Origin: Solibacillus isronensis
GTDB taxonomy: Bacteria; Bacillota; Bacilli; Bacillales_A; Planococcaceae
Direction of reading: 5' to 3'
DNA: 64,000 nucleotides
NCBI RefSeq assembly: GCF_900168685.1
Contig: NZ_FVZN01000013.1
Coordinates: 310,001-374,000, forward strand
The position numbers and the translations under genes are program-made. Every line of letters starts with the position of its first letter. The first letter of the stretch is position 1. Below are positions 1 through 8,338 of the stretch, in pieces. The notes beneath the pieces are model-generated. The model was not told the origin of the DNA and searched no databases. It worked only from the letters and a program-made list of their open reading frames with translations.

Positions 1-161
1 AATATGCCTAACTAGTATGCCCAATAAACTATACGAATGAATCATTGTATAGTTTCAATTTTCAAATAATTAATCCAATATTTACAATAAATATTTCAGG
101 CAGAAGTACAAACAATAGGAACGGTGCTCGTTACACCCACTACGATGAAGGAGGCGCTTTT

Positions 162-338
162 ATGAAAAATATTCGTGAAGGTTTAATTCCGACTGTACTT
201 GGATCAGCTGTCACTGCAACGGGGTATGCAATGAAACAAAAAATCGGTACGAACAAGATGATTGCCAATACCATTTTCGGTTTCGGCCTTGCCCATATTG
301 TATTAGGGGCAATTGACCTTGTAGAACATCGTAAGTAA
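162..338 (+). CDS. Small conserved-looking membrane protein, function unknown
   Basis: A 58-residue product. The start is chosen at the ATG that follows a strong GAAGGAGG ribosome-binding site; the reading frame is open further upstream but has no such site. The chain has an N-terminal hydrophobic, glycine-rich stretch (about residues 8-23), a short basic linker, and a second hydrophobic stretch (about 33-52) that ends in a charged VEHRK tail. This suggests a two-segment or peripheral membrane peptide. It is monocistronic and followed by two hairpins. I do not recognise a named family, so no function is assigned. Confidence 0.7.
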   Translation: MKNIREGLIPTVLGSAVTATGYAMKQKIGTNKMIANTIFGFGLAHIVLGAIDLVEHRK

Positions 339-363
339 TAAAAGCAGGATTATCTGCTTTTAT

Positions 364-412
364 GAAAAGCTGGCTCAAAGAATCATTACGATTCTTTACA
401 GCCAGCTTTTTT
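364..412 (+). terminator. Rho-independent terminator after the small membrane protein gene
   Basis: AAAGCTGGCT pairs with AGCCAGCTTT, with a nested AAAGAATC/GATTCTTT stem, followed by a T-run. A shorter AAAGCAG/CTGCTTT hairpin lies just upstream (about 341-362). Confidence 0.85.
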
Positions 413-432
413 CCTTTCTATTTCGAGACTGA

Positions 433-472
433 AAACAGCTTAACCCCAACTTAGAAAGGGATTAAGCTGTTT
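433..472. terminator. Hairpin, possible bidirectional terminator
   Basis: AAACAGCTTAA pairs with TTAAGCTGTTT around a purine/pyrimidine loop. It lies in the gap between convergent genes. No gene is seen between 339 and about 600, only terminators. Confidence 0.5.
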
Positions 473-550
473 ATATTTATAAGAATTATTAATTAAATAA
501 GAGTAAAACAATACCCACAAAAATAATCATATTTGCTGGAATTAACGAAC

Positions 551-587
551 AATTAAAAAAGCACAAACGCTATTCCAGTGTTTGTGC
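551..587 (-). terminator. Terminator for the minus-strand genes ending at 602-804
   Basis: AGCACAAAC pairs with GTTTGTGCT. Read on the minus strand the stem is followed by a run of six T residues. Confidence 0.75.
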
Positions 588-601
588 TAAATGTTATTAA
601 A

Positions 602-787
602 TCATATCATATTAATATGCCTTTTATTTATCCGCACTAAGGCGGGATTTCCATCGAAAAATTCAAAAGAACTCTCTGTATAAACCCCAGTATATTTTCT
701 ACGATTGCTCCTTTTTAAGGTGATATATCGTAAAGCAGAAATCGCTTCTCGCTGGCTCACCCCCCTGCCCCTTAAGTTAAAGGCCAA
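602..787 (-). CDS. Doubtful small basic ORF downstream of the zinc-ribbon gene
   Basis: A 61-codon reading frame with a TTG start 16 bases after the zinc-ribbon gene stop, preceded by AAGGA at short spacing. The product is basic (many Arg/Lys) with no clear domain. Its position before a terminator favours expression, but the rare start and lack of a recognisable family make it uncertain. It could be simply a 3' untranslated region. Confidence 0.3.
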   Translation of the reverse strand: MAFNLRGRGVSQREAISALRYITLKRSNRRKYTGVYTESSFEFFDGNPALVRINKRHINMI

Positions 788-803
788 ATTCCTTCAGCCC
801 GAT

Positions 804-1259
804 TTAATCCATATTATATCCACATTCCTCGCAAAACTTTTTCGGTTCATCGTAGACTTCATTACAGTTGGCGCAATTGTATATATAGGACGCCGTAATA
901 TCGTCAATCGTTTGCTTTGCTTTCATGTCGGGCGTAATTTCCTCCTCTTCGACACCCGCTAATTTACTCAGCTCATTCAATTCTTCAATATCTTTTTCCA
1001 GCTGCGCAATCGTGTTTTCTTTCGCCTCAATTTGCGCGAGCTGATAATTCACCATGCTGACTGAAAACAGGCTGTTGCGGTTCAAATTGACGATTTCCCC
1101 GATTTGCTGTTTCAGCACTCTGATTTCTTCTTCAATTCCGTTGATTTGTTTTCGCAGTTTGGACCGGTCGACCGCAAAAGACGTTTTACTGCTAAGCGTC
1201 GTCACCTTCTTGTTGACTTTCTTCCTCCATTTCTGAAATGTGCCTTTCCCTTCACCCAT
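804..1259 (-). CDS. Coiled-coil protein with C-terminal zinc ribbon
   Basis: A 151-residue product. The start at 1259 is chosen because it follows GTGGAGGG at good spacing; the frame continues upstream but lacks such a site. The N-terminal part is basic, residues of about 30-105 are heptad-rich and predicted coiled coil, and the extreme C-terminus carries two CxxC knuckles (CANC and CEEC) typical of a zinc ribbon. No enzyme motif is visible. It could bind nucleic acid or act as an adaptor, but this is a guess. A terminator at 1387-1412 separates it from the gene upstream. Confidence 0.7.
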   Translation of the reverse strand: MGEGKGTFQKWRKKVNKKVTTLSSKTSFAVDRSKLRKQINGIEEEIRVLKQQIGEIVNLNRNSLFSVSMVNYQLAQIEAKENTIAQLEKDIEELNELSKLAGVEEEEITPDMKAKQTIDDITASYIYNCANCNEVYDEPKKFCEECGYNMD

Positions 1260-1386
1260 AAGAAACCCTCCACTTCGATCAGAAATTTTTCTGGATTCAA
1301 CTGGTGCATCCACTTGTTCTGATTCAAAATATGTGTTTCCATGTCGAAATATGCCTTTATTATAAATTTTCTCACGAAATAAAAAA

Positions 1387-1412
1387 GGCGCATCCCGTAA
1401 GGAAATGCGCCC
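1387..1412 (-). terminator. Terminator after the 70-residue protein gene
   Basis: GGCGCAT pairs with ATGCGCC; the minus-strand read is followed by TTTTTT. It probably ends the pyrimidine operon transcript. Confidence 0.8.
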
Positions 1413-1426
1413 GCCACTCAAAATTT

Positions 1427-1639
1427 TCAACTGCTTAATTGTTCCAACAGTTTACTGGAGAAATATTTTCTTGTGTCTGCCATTTTAATATGCAGTAAAC
1501 GCTCCTCATGAGTTGCTGGATTGATAAACGTAACGAAAGCTCCTTCCAGATTCTCATCGATCGTTTTAATAATATAGTTTTCAGCAAGCAGTTCATCAAT
1601 TTGCTGAATTTCTTTTTCTACAAACTGAAATTCTGACAT
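1427..1639 (-). CDS. Small acidic protein of unknown function at the tail of the pyrimidine operon
   Basis: A 70-residue soluble protein with a helical N-terminal half and a mixed strand/helix second half; no cysteine or catalytic motif is seen. The start follows a GAGGTG site. It begins only 19 bases after the permease gene stop, with no terminator between, so it probably shares the catabolic transcript. A specific pathway role cannot be inferred, and the linkage may be incidental. Confidence 0.6.
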   Translation of the reverse strand: MSEFQFVEKEIQQIDELLAENYIIKTIDENLEGAFVTFINPATHEERLLHIKMADTRKYFSSKLLEQLSS

Positions 1640-1658
1640 GATCGCACCTCGTTTACAT

Positions 1659-3140
1659 TTAATCTGTGGAAGCTGTTTGCTCTACACCAATCGGTTCTGG
1701 AACAGCGTCAATTTCCCAGCTGCGTCCCGCTGTAATGCCTAAATACTCATCATCGCTCGGATTCACGATTTCAGCTTGCGGATACTTCTTGAACCACCAG
1801 TATTTCGCCAGCACATAATAGATGGCTGCCCCTACAAAGAAGCCGATAAGTGAAGAGAATGATGGCCAAATATTCGCGATCAGACCGCCAATTACCCAAG
1901 CGATAATCCCCGCTACATTGACACCTTTCAAATAGCGATATTGCCCTTCCGCCTCATAAAGGTCCTTTACATTTACTCGTCGCTTACGGAGCAAGTAATA
2001 GTCAGCGAATAAAATACCAACAATTGAAGAAAGGATACCGCCAACAACGAGCAGTACGCTATTTAAAATATCGAACAAGCTCCAAGGCTGAACAATTGTT
2101 CCGACAATACCGGCAATAACTACACCAACCCAGAACGGTACTTTCGGTCCGCCGATATTCGAGAAAATCGTCGCAGCCGGAATAACGTTCGCAGAAGTAT
2201 TTGTCGACCATTGCGCCAGTACGATCATCGATAACAGCATTACTAGGACAATACCGCCTGCCGCTTGCTGAAGTGCGTTGATCGGGTCACCTGAACCAGT
2301 CGACATATAACAAACCGCACCAATGACGATCATCAGTGTATTGAAAATTGGCTGAACTACTAGTGAACCTAGTAATTGTGTTCTATTTCGTTTAAACCAG
2401 TTACGCTCATTTTTCGGTGCTTTGAAGTGACGAGAAAGCGTCGGCATATCCGCAGCCAATGTCGCCCAGAAACCCATGATTGCAGTAGCAACTACCATGA
2501 ATGCCGTAAACTGTTCAAAACCTGTTTGCGGTGCTTCCACCCATGACCATACCGCTTTGCCTTGCTCTTTCGCTTCAGCAGATAATTGCAAATACATCCA
2601 AATCGAAATAAAGATAATGACCGGTGCAGCGAAATCAGCGAAACGTTCAATTGATTTAATCCCTAGCGATACGTTGAACAACTGCAACGTCGCGAATACT
2701 AGGAAACAGATAAACCAGTTGTCAAAGCCGACAAGAATGTTCAGAATACCATTGATCGCCAATGCCCCGAAATACGTGTTGATCCCGAACCAGCACGATG
2801 CTGTAAATGCACGGGCAAATGACGGGAAGTGCGTGCCGATTGTTCCGAATGGAGCACGCATGTAAACAGGAAACGATAATCCGTGTTCAACACCGATATC
2901 CCCGATGACGACCATGAAGATCCCGATTAGAATCGAGCCGACTAGTGTCGCCAGAATGAGCATCGGCATACTAAGATTGACAATTCCTCCTGCACCGATC
3001 GCGAATGCCGCGAGTACAATGGCCATCCCAACCCAGATGACGCCAAAGCCCATCATACTAATACTGCGGTTTTCGTGTGTCACAGGAAGTAAATCTGGTG
3101 ATTTTAAATAGTTACTATTTGTGTCTTTTCTGTCTGACAT
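1659..3140 (-). CDS. NCS1-family nucleobase permease (probable uracil importer)
   Basis: A 493-residue polytopic protein with about 12 hydrophobic segments, of the length typical for NCS1 cytosine/uracil/allantoin/hydantoin transporters. The N-terminal segment around residues 30-60, with its FAIGAGG stretch, matches the first substrate-binding helix of the family. The start is preceded by GAGAGGTG. The gene is immediately downstream of preT-preA, so uracil or thymine uptake for reductive catabolism is the best inference. Allantoin or hydantoin specificity cannot be excluded from sequence alone. A hairpin element lies in the 115-base gap after preA. Confidence 0.88.
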   Translation of the reverse strand: MSDRKDTNSNYLKSPDLLPVTHENRSISMMGFGVIWVGMAIVLAAFAIGAGGIVNLSMPMLILATLVGSILIGIFMVVIGDIGVEHGLSFPVYMRAPFGTIGTHFPSFARAFTASCWFGINTYFGALAINGILNILVGFDNWFICFLVFATLQLFNVSLGIKSIERFADFAAPVIIFISIWMYLQLSAEAKEQGKAVWSWVEAPQTGFEQFTAFMVVATAIMGFWATLAADMPTLSRHFKAPKNERNWFKRNRTQLLGSLVVQPIFNTLMIVIGAVCYMSTGSGDPINALQQAAGGIVLVMLLSMIVLAQWSTNTSANVIPAATIFSNIGGPKVPFWVGVVIAGIVGTIVQPWSLFDILNSVLLVVGGILSSIVGILFADYYLLRKRRVNVKDLYEAEGQYRYLKGVNVAGIIAWVIGGLIANIWPSFSSLIGFFVGAAIYYVLAKYWWFKKYPQAEIVNPSDDEYLGITAGRSWEIDAVPEPIGVEQTASTD

Positions 3141-3185
3141 CGCTACACCTCTCTTTATTCAATTTTTTGGTCTAAAGAGGACGCA

Positions 3186-3232
3186 GGTCAGTCACCCGTT
3201 GTCGCTTGATGCGACGCTGTTAGACTGACATT
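3186..3232 (-). repeat. Hairpin element copy 1, between preA and the permease gene
   Basis: The outer arms GTCAGTC (3187-3193) and GACTGAC (3223-3229) and the inner arms GTCGC (3201-3205) and GCGAC (3211-3215) can form a nested stem-loop. A near-identical element in opposite orientation lies at 6022-6068. There is no T-run, so it is not a standard terminator. Confidence 0.7.
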
Positions 3233-3255
3233 CATCCTTAAAAAATTTGTGCCAA

Positions 3256-4539
3256 CTACCTCGCAACACTTGAACTGCTCGGAGCAAATCCTGCAATTAG
3301 TTTCTGTCTTTCATTCCACGTCATCGGCGGCTGTGTCGGAACAAGTTCCTTCATCGTAATCGCACCTTCTGCCGGACAGACAATCGAACATAAATTACAG
3401 CCTACGCAGTCTTCCTCACGCACTTTCAACATTGGACGGCCATCTTCTGTATACAGATCGATACATTGATGGGACGTATCTTCACAGGCAATATGGCATT
3501 TATTACAGTTGATGCAAACATCATTATTGATCTCTGCAACAACTTTATAATTTAAGTCTAAATCTCCCCAATCCGAATATTTCGGTACTGTTTTGCCGAC
3601 TAAATCCATAACCGATTTCAAGCCTTTATCGTCTAAATAATTGCTTAAACCATCGATCATATCTTCAACAATGCTGAAGCCATGGTGCATTGCCGCCGTA
3701 CAAACTTGCACACTAGTCGACCCCATTAAGATGAACTCAGCAGCGTCCTGCCAGTTCGAAATACCGCCAATCCCGGAAATCGGTAAATTGATATACGGAC
3801 TTCTTGCACACTCGCCCACCATGTTCAGTGCAATTGGCTTTACGGCCGGTCCGCAATAACCTCCGTGTGCCCCTTTATTGCCAACATGCGGAATTGTGTT
3901 CCAAGAGTTCAGATCAACACCGGCCAAACTATTGATCGTGTTGATCATACTAATTGCGTCAGCACCGCCGCGCACCGCTGCTTCCGCCGTTACAGTAATA
4001 TCCGTAATATTCGGTGTCAGCTTGACGATGACCGGAACTTCAGCAAATTCTTTCGCCCAATATGTCTGCTTTTCCACCAGGTCAGGCACTTGACCCGAAG
4101 CGGCTCCCATGCCACGTTCCGCCATACCATGTGGGCAGCCGAAGTTTAATTCGAAGCCATCTACCCCAACATCCTGGACTCTTTTCACGATTTCATGCCA
4201 TTTCTCGGCTTTCGGCTCGACCATTAACGAAGCGATGATTGTATGGTCCGGGAATCGTTTTTTCGTTTCATAAATTTCCTTTAAGTTCACTTCGAGCGGT
4301 CGGTCTGTGATGAGCTCAATATTGTTGAAGCCCGCCACCTTTTGACCATTAAAACTAACAGCAGCAAAGCGAGAGGAAACGTTTAAAATAGGGTCGCCCA
4401 ACGTTTTCCATACAGCGCCGCCCCAGCCCGCTTCAAATGCACGCTGTACTTGATAGCCGGAGTTTGTCGGTGGTGCCGATGCCAACCAAAAAGGATTAGG
4501 TGACTTAATACCAGCAAAATCTATTCGTAAATCTGCCAT
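3256..4539 (-). CDS. preA: NAD-dependent dihydropyrimidine dehydrogenase subunit PreA
   Basis: A 427-residue FMN-dependent catalytic subunit that reduces uracil/thymine to the 5,6-dihydro form. Residues 1-320 form a dihydroorotate-dehydrogenase-like TIM barrel with the NFGCPHG stretch, and the GYCGPAVKPIAL segment follows. The C-terminus carries two ferredoxin-type 4Fe-4S motifs (CINCNKCHIAC and CVGCNLCSIVCP). It starts 11 bases after preT, its electron-transfer partner. In the loop that carries the catalytic cysteine in mammalian DPD, this protein reads GMGAASGQ, so serine seems to occupy that place; this alignment is from memory. The clustered dihydropyrimidinase supports the reductive direction. 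Confidence 0.93.
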   Translation of the reverse strand: MADLRIDFAGIKSPNPFWLASAPPTNSGYQVQRAFEAGWGGAVWKTLGDPILNVSSRFAAVSFNGQKVAGFNNIELITDRPLEVNLKEIYETKKRFPDHTIIASLMVEPKAEKWHEIVKRVQDVGVDGFELNFGCPHGMAERGMGAASGQVPDLVEKQTYWAKEFAEVPVIVKLTPNITDITVTAEAAVRGGADAISMINTINSLAGVDLNSWNTIPHVGNKGAHGGYCGPAVKPIALNMVGECARSPYINLPISGIGGISNWQDAAEFILMGSTSVQVCTAAMHHGFSIVEDMIDGLSNYLDDKGLKSVMDLVGKTVPKYSDWGDLDLNYKVVAEINNDVCINCNKCHIACEDTSHQCIDLYTEDGRPMLKVREEDCVGCNLCSIVCPAEGAITMKELVPTQPPMTWNERQKLIAGFAPSSSSVAR

Positions 4540-4550
4540 TTCAATTCCCC

Positions 4551-5888
4551 CTATGCAATTTCTGAATTTGCGTTTAGTTCATAATGAATCGCGTAAGCCG
4601 AATCTTTGCCTTGCTGCGCCGCCGATACAACTGTCGCCTCACCGTACCCGTTGCCGTAAATCGCATCACCGCAAGCGTAAATTTTCGGATTGGATGTCTT
4701 TAAGCTACCGTGATCAACATCAATCACACCGCGTGTATTTGCCAATCCTAAATGTTCAATCAGCTCATACTGCTTCGTTTGGCCGATCGCCCGAATCACC
4801 GCATCCGCCTCAATCACAAATTCAGAACCAGGAATTTCCGTTAACGTCCCTTTTCCACCTTCGATATCCGTCAGTTTCATTTTGATGCATTCCATTCCGA
4901 TCACTTTACCGTTTTCGTCGCCAATAATGCGCTTCGGTAATGTCAGCCATCTGAATTCAACACCGTCCTGCTTCGCAAAATCGAATTCAAAATCATATGC
5001 CGTCATTTCGTTTGATGTACGACGGTAAACGATTTGCACCTGCTCAGCACCCAATCTTACAGAACATGTCGCTGCATCAATCGCTGTATTACCAGCACCG
5101 ATAACTAGCACTTTTTTGCCCAGCACCCGATCAGTAAATGAAGATTTTGATTCCTTTACGAAATCAATCGCATCATATACACCGTCTAGGTTTTCGCCTT
5201 CAATGCCAAGCATCGGTACTTTCCCCATACCAACCGCTACAATGATGCGGTCATAGTTTTCAAGCAGTTCATCAACTAATACATCTTCGCCGATCTTCGT
5301 GCCCGTTCTAATTTCAACACCCAGGTTTTGTACTTGCTGCACCTCCCACTCAACAACATCTTGCGGCAGACGGAATGAAACGATGCCGTAGTAATTCAGA
5401 CCACCCGCTTTTTCATCCGCTTCGAAAATCGTCACACCGTACCCTAGCAATGCCAGTTCACGTGCAGCAGATAACCCTGCCGGTCCGCTTCCGATAATCG
5501 CGACTTTCTTGCCGTTTGTCGGTTGTGGTGTAAACAGATTGACATTCGACTCACGCAGCCAGTCCGTTGCATAGCGCTGAAGATGACCAATTTGAATCGG
5601 TTTTTCTTCACTGTTCAACACACAAGCCCCCTCACAAAGCTCGATTGTTGGACAAACGCGCGCACAGCTTGCACCTACCGGATTTGATTCCATAATGACA
5701 CGAGCAGAACCTTTCATATTATTCGAAGCAATTTTCTTTATAAAGCTCGGAATATTAATGCTCGTTGGACATGCCTTTACGCAAGGCGGATCATAGCAAT
5801 ACAAACAACGATTCGCTTCCACAGTTGCCGCGTATGTTGTTAAGCCATCAAATATCTCTTCAAAGTTCTTCGCTAAACTATTGCTCAT
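4551..5888 (-). CDS. preT: NAD-dependent dihydropyrimidine dehydrogenase subunit PreT
   Basis: A 445-residue flavoprotein that passes electrons from NAD(P)H to PreA. The N-terminal cysteine-rich region (CLYCYDPPCVKACP and CARVCP motifs, residues about 28-110) is the GltD/DPD-type iron-sulfur domain. It is followed by an FAD-binding GSGPAGLSAA motif near residue 133, an NAD(P)-binding GAGNTAIDAA motif near residue 265, and the closing CGDA motif of the family. The start is the second ATG of the ATGAAATG overlap, downstream of GGAGAGGG. It lies 221 bases after hydA, in a gap with a hairpin element, and just before preA. Confidence 0.93.
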   Translation of the reverse strand: MSNSLAKNFEEIFDGLTTYAATVEANRCLYCYDPPCVKACPTSINIPSFIKKIASNNMKGSARVIMESNPVGASCARVCPTIELCEGACVLNSEEKPIQIGHLQRYATDWLRESNVNLFTPQPTNGKKVAIIGSGPAGLSAARELALLGYGVTIFEADEKAGGLNYYGIVSFRLPQDVVEWEVQQVQNLGVEIRTGTKIGEDVLVDELLENYDRIIVAVGMGKVPMLGIEGENLDGVYDAIDFVKESKSSFTDRVLGKKVLVIGAGNTAIDAATCSVRLGAEQVQIVYRRTSNEMTAYDFEFDFAKQDGVEFRWLTLPKRIIGDENGKVIGMECIKMKLTDIEGGKGTLTEIPGSEFVIEADAVIRAIGQTKQYELIEHLGLANTRGVIDVDHGSLKTSNPKIYACGDAIYGNGYGEATVVSAAQQGKDSAYAIHYELNANSEIA

Positions 5889-6021
5889 TTCATAACAACC
5901 CTCTCCAGTTTGATTTGTTATTACTTTTAGCTGTTGATATCTTCATTCAGGCTCTACAGATGGTCACCAACTGCCGATGAAGATAAGCCCCGGTGGATGT
6001 CACAGATTTTTTAATGGAATT

Positions 6022-6068
6022 AATGTCAGCCTAAAAACTCGCATCGAGCGACAAAGGCTGACTGACCC
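6022..6068 (+). repeat. Hairpin element copy 2, between hydA and preT
   Basis: It matches the 3186-3232 element over about 47 bases but in inverted orientation. The outer arms GTCAGCC (6025-6031) and GGCTGAC (6056-6062) enclose an inner TCGC/GCGA stem with a short loop. It sits in the 221-base gap inside the operon. Confidence 0.7.
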
Positions 6069-6109
6069 ATGAATCTGGACGCAATTACATAAAAGCGTAA
6101 TCGCCCTTG

Positions 6110-7507
6110 TTATGAAGTTACTTTAGTGGAACCTTTTACTTCACGACGGATATACTTGCCGCTTCCAAGTTGTCCGACGAATTTTTTATCTTGAATGACA
6201 TATTCACCGCGCACTAGCACACTTGTCGGCTCACCCGTTACTTCCAACCCTTCAAATGCGTTGTAGTCCACATTCATATGATGTGTTTCCGCAGAGATCG
6301 TACGTTTTACTGTCGGATCAAATAATACGATATCCGCATCCGAACCTACCGCGATCGTTCCTTTTTTAGGGAATAGCCCAAAAATCTTCGCAGACTGCGT
6401 TGAAATCATATCGACAAACTCGTTTTCCGTAATGCGGCCTTTCGCAACACCTTCTGAATACAGTACTGAGAAACGGTCTTCGATAAACGGTCCACCATTC
6501 GGGATTTTTGAGAAGTCGTTCTTCCCTAAAGTTTTCTTGCCGTTGAAGCTGAATGAACATTGGTCTGAACCAATCGTTTGCAGCTGCTTCGCCTTCAATG
6601 CATTCCACAATACTTCCTGATGCTCTACAGGACGTAACGGCGGAGACCATACATATTTCGCACCTTCAAAGTTCGGCTTTTCCAATGCTGTCTGGTCAAG
6701 CACTAAATACGGCGGACAAGTCTCACCTAACACATTGTAGCCTTTATTACGTGCCGAAATGATTTCATCAACCGCTTCTTTACACGTTACATGCACGACA
6801 TATAATTGCGCTCCAGCTAAGTTTGCCAGCTCAATCGCACGCTTCGTCGCTTCCCCTTCTACTTCAGGCGGACGAGTAAGCGCATGATAAATCGGCTCCG
6901 TCTGACCATTCGCTTTCGCTTCTTCTACTAATTCATCGATAACCGATCCGTTTTCACAGTGGACCATAACTGTTGCACCAAGCTTCTTTCCAACTTTAAA
7001 TGCCTGGAATAGCGTACGGTCCGTCGCCTGGAATTCCTTCGCATAAGCAAGGAACACTTTGATCGAACTGATCCCGCCTCGTTCCAATGCTTCCGGTAAT
7101 TCCTGCAGACGCTGTTCATTTAAATCACCAATCATTAAATGGAAGCCATAGTCAATTACGGCTTTATCTTTTGCTTTGCCATGCCAAGTATCGATCGCAT
7201 CCATCAATGTTGGCGAGCCCGCACTAATACAGAAATCGATAATTGTCGTTGTTCCTCCGTATGCCGCAGCAATTGTTCCTGATTGCCAGTCATCATCTGT
7301 TACCGTGTTGTTGAACGGCATATCGAGATGGGTATGAGGGTCAATACCACCCGGGAATAAAAGCTTTCCTGTCGCATCAATAATTTCCGCTTCCGCATCA
7401 TCTATTTTTGCTGCAATTTGAGTAATGATCCCATCCTCAATCAGCACATCCCCTTTAAACGTATCCGCAGCAGTAACAATTGTTCCCCCAGTAATAATCT
7501 TTTTCAT
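6110..7507 (-). CDS. hydA: Dihydropyrimidinase (hydantoinase)
   Basis: A 465-residue cyclic amidohydrolase that opens dihydrouracil to N-carbamoyl-beta-alanine. The binuclear zinc ligand set of the family is complete: His58 and His60 in DPHTH, the carboxylated Lys150 in SSIKVF, His183 in MVHCENG, His239 in VVHVTC and Asp315 in IGSDQCSF. The length is typical. The start follows AGGAGGG. It is the first gene of the hydA-preT-preA-permease unit, which supports dihydropyrimidine as substrate rather than only synthetic hydantoins. The region upstream is AT-rich, with a possible PucR site and a 21-bp-phased repeat array. Confidence 0.95.
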   Translation of the reverse strand: MKKIITGGTIVTAADTFKGDVLIEDGIITQIAAKIDDAEAEIIDATGKLLFPGGIDPHTHLDMPFNNTVTDDDWQSGTIAAAYGGTTTIIDFCISAGSPTLMDAIDTWHGKAKDKAVIDYGFHLMIGDLNEQRLQELPEALERGGISSIKVFLAYAKEFQATDRTLFQAFKVGKKLGATVMVHCENGSVIDELVEEAKANGQTEPIYHALTRPPEVEGEATKRAIELANLAGAQLYVVHVTCKEAVDEIISARNKGYNVLGETCPPYLVLDQTALEKPNFEGAKYVWSPPLRPVEHQEVLWNALKAKQLQTIGSDQCSFSFNGKKTLGKNDFSKIPNGGPFIEDRFSVLYSEGVAKGRITENEFVDMISTQSAKIFGLFPKKGTIAVGSDADIVLFDPTVKRTISAETHHMNVDYNAFEGLEVTGEPTSVLVRGEYVIQDKKFVGQLGSGKYIRREVKGSTKVTS

Positions 7508-7869
7508 ATGAACCCTCCTAGTTTTCTAGTAATTTCTATTGAAAAAATGAAAAACCAAAGTGCATCTAGTATTTGAGAATATTTACTAGTTTTTAAGCAT
7601 ATAATTTAATATATAGTATTATATGTAACTATTAGTAACATAATATCTAAATAACGGAAAAAATTTTAAAAAATATTTTCCGTCGCTGAATATCTTGCGA
7701 ATCCTTCATATACATAACTTTACTGAATATTTTGACTAAAATTAATATACAAAAGGTAATTTTTTCCGTAAATATTTTAGACAAAAGGTTAAAAGTTGTA
7801 AGGAAATATTCTATATTTATGTAAGTTTTTCTAACATAATGTATTGTTTTTGTCGGGTATCTATTAGGA
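7508..7869. other. AT-rich upstream region of hydA, no gene seen
   Basis: About 360 bases of strongly AT-rich sequence carrying the presumed hydA promoter. Several TATAAT-like hexamers occur around 7595-7625, but no single promoter with correct spacing stands out. Nothing coding is supported here. Confidence 0.5.
7553..7560 (-). promoter_or_regulatory. Possible PucR-binding core upstream of hydA
   Basis: The minus strand reads CTTTGGTT. This matches the CNTTGGTT core of the B. subtilis PucR box as I recall it (WWWCNTTGGTTAA); the flanks match poorly. It lies about 46 bases before the hydA start, and a PucR-family regulator is encoded in the same cluster. Confidence 0.3.
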
Positions 7870-7889
7870 GTGAGGTTTTCTCGGAAGTT

Positions 7890-8290
7890 TTCTAATATAT
7901 TCGGAGGAAGTTCTAATATATTTTTATTTGTTCTAATAAAAGTTGGATTTTCTAATATATCGTCCTATTGTTCTAATATGTATAGGCAATGTTCTAATAT
8001 CTCCTCACGATCTTCAAATATCCACCCCGTTTCTTCTAATATCTGCCGGCAATGTTCTAATAAAACTATAAACCCGCATCCACCCGAGCCTAAATCTGCA
8101 TCTACCAACCCCATTACCACCCAATCTTCTAATAAACACGCGAACTATTCTAATGACCGGTCTACTTCTTCTAATATCCATAACAAATGTTCTAATAAAA
8201 TATAAACCCGCCTCTACCCGAACCTAAATCAGTACCCACGAACTCTCATTACCGCCCTTTCTTCTAATATCCGCCACAAATGTTCTAATA
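7890..8290. repeat. Array of TTCTAATA motifs phased at 21 bp
   Basis: Fifteen copies of TTCTAATA or a one-base variant begin at 7890, 7911, 7931, 7950, 7971, 7992, 8013, 8034, 8055, 8127, 8148, 8169, 8190, 8262 and 8283. Most steps are exactly 21 bp, with two 72-bp steps whose spacer (8063-8126 and 8198-8261) is itself a repeated, C-rich, G-poor sequence. The array lies between the mmsA terminator and the hydA upstream region. A GTG-initiated frame (7870-8205) runs through part of it with heptads ending in Ser-Asn-Ile/Lys, but it has no good ribosome-binding site. Confidence 0.85.
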
Positions 8291-8338
8291 AAACCACACT
8301 CCCGCGTTGCCCGCCAGCCATCCCCAATAAAAATCAAA

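Noticed and set aside
7870-8205. A 111-codon ORF with Ser-Asn-Ile/Lys heptads through the motif array
   Set aside because: GTG start with no well-placed ribosome-binding site, one motif out of frame, and the frame broken by a stop in the second repeat block. Kept as a repeat array, with the coding reading noted as an alternative.
7890-8290. CRISPR array
   Set aside because: The repeated unit is only 8 bases with 11-13-base variable gaps, much too short for repeats and spacers, and there are no cas genes.
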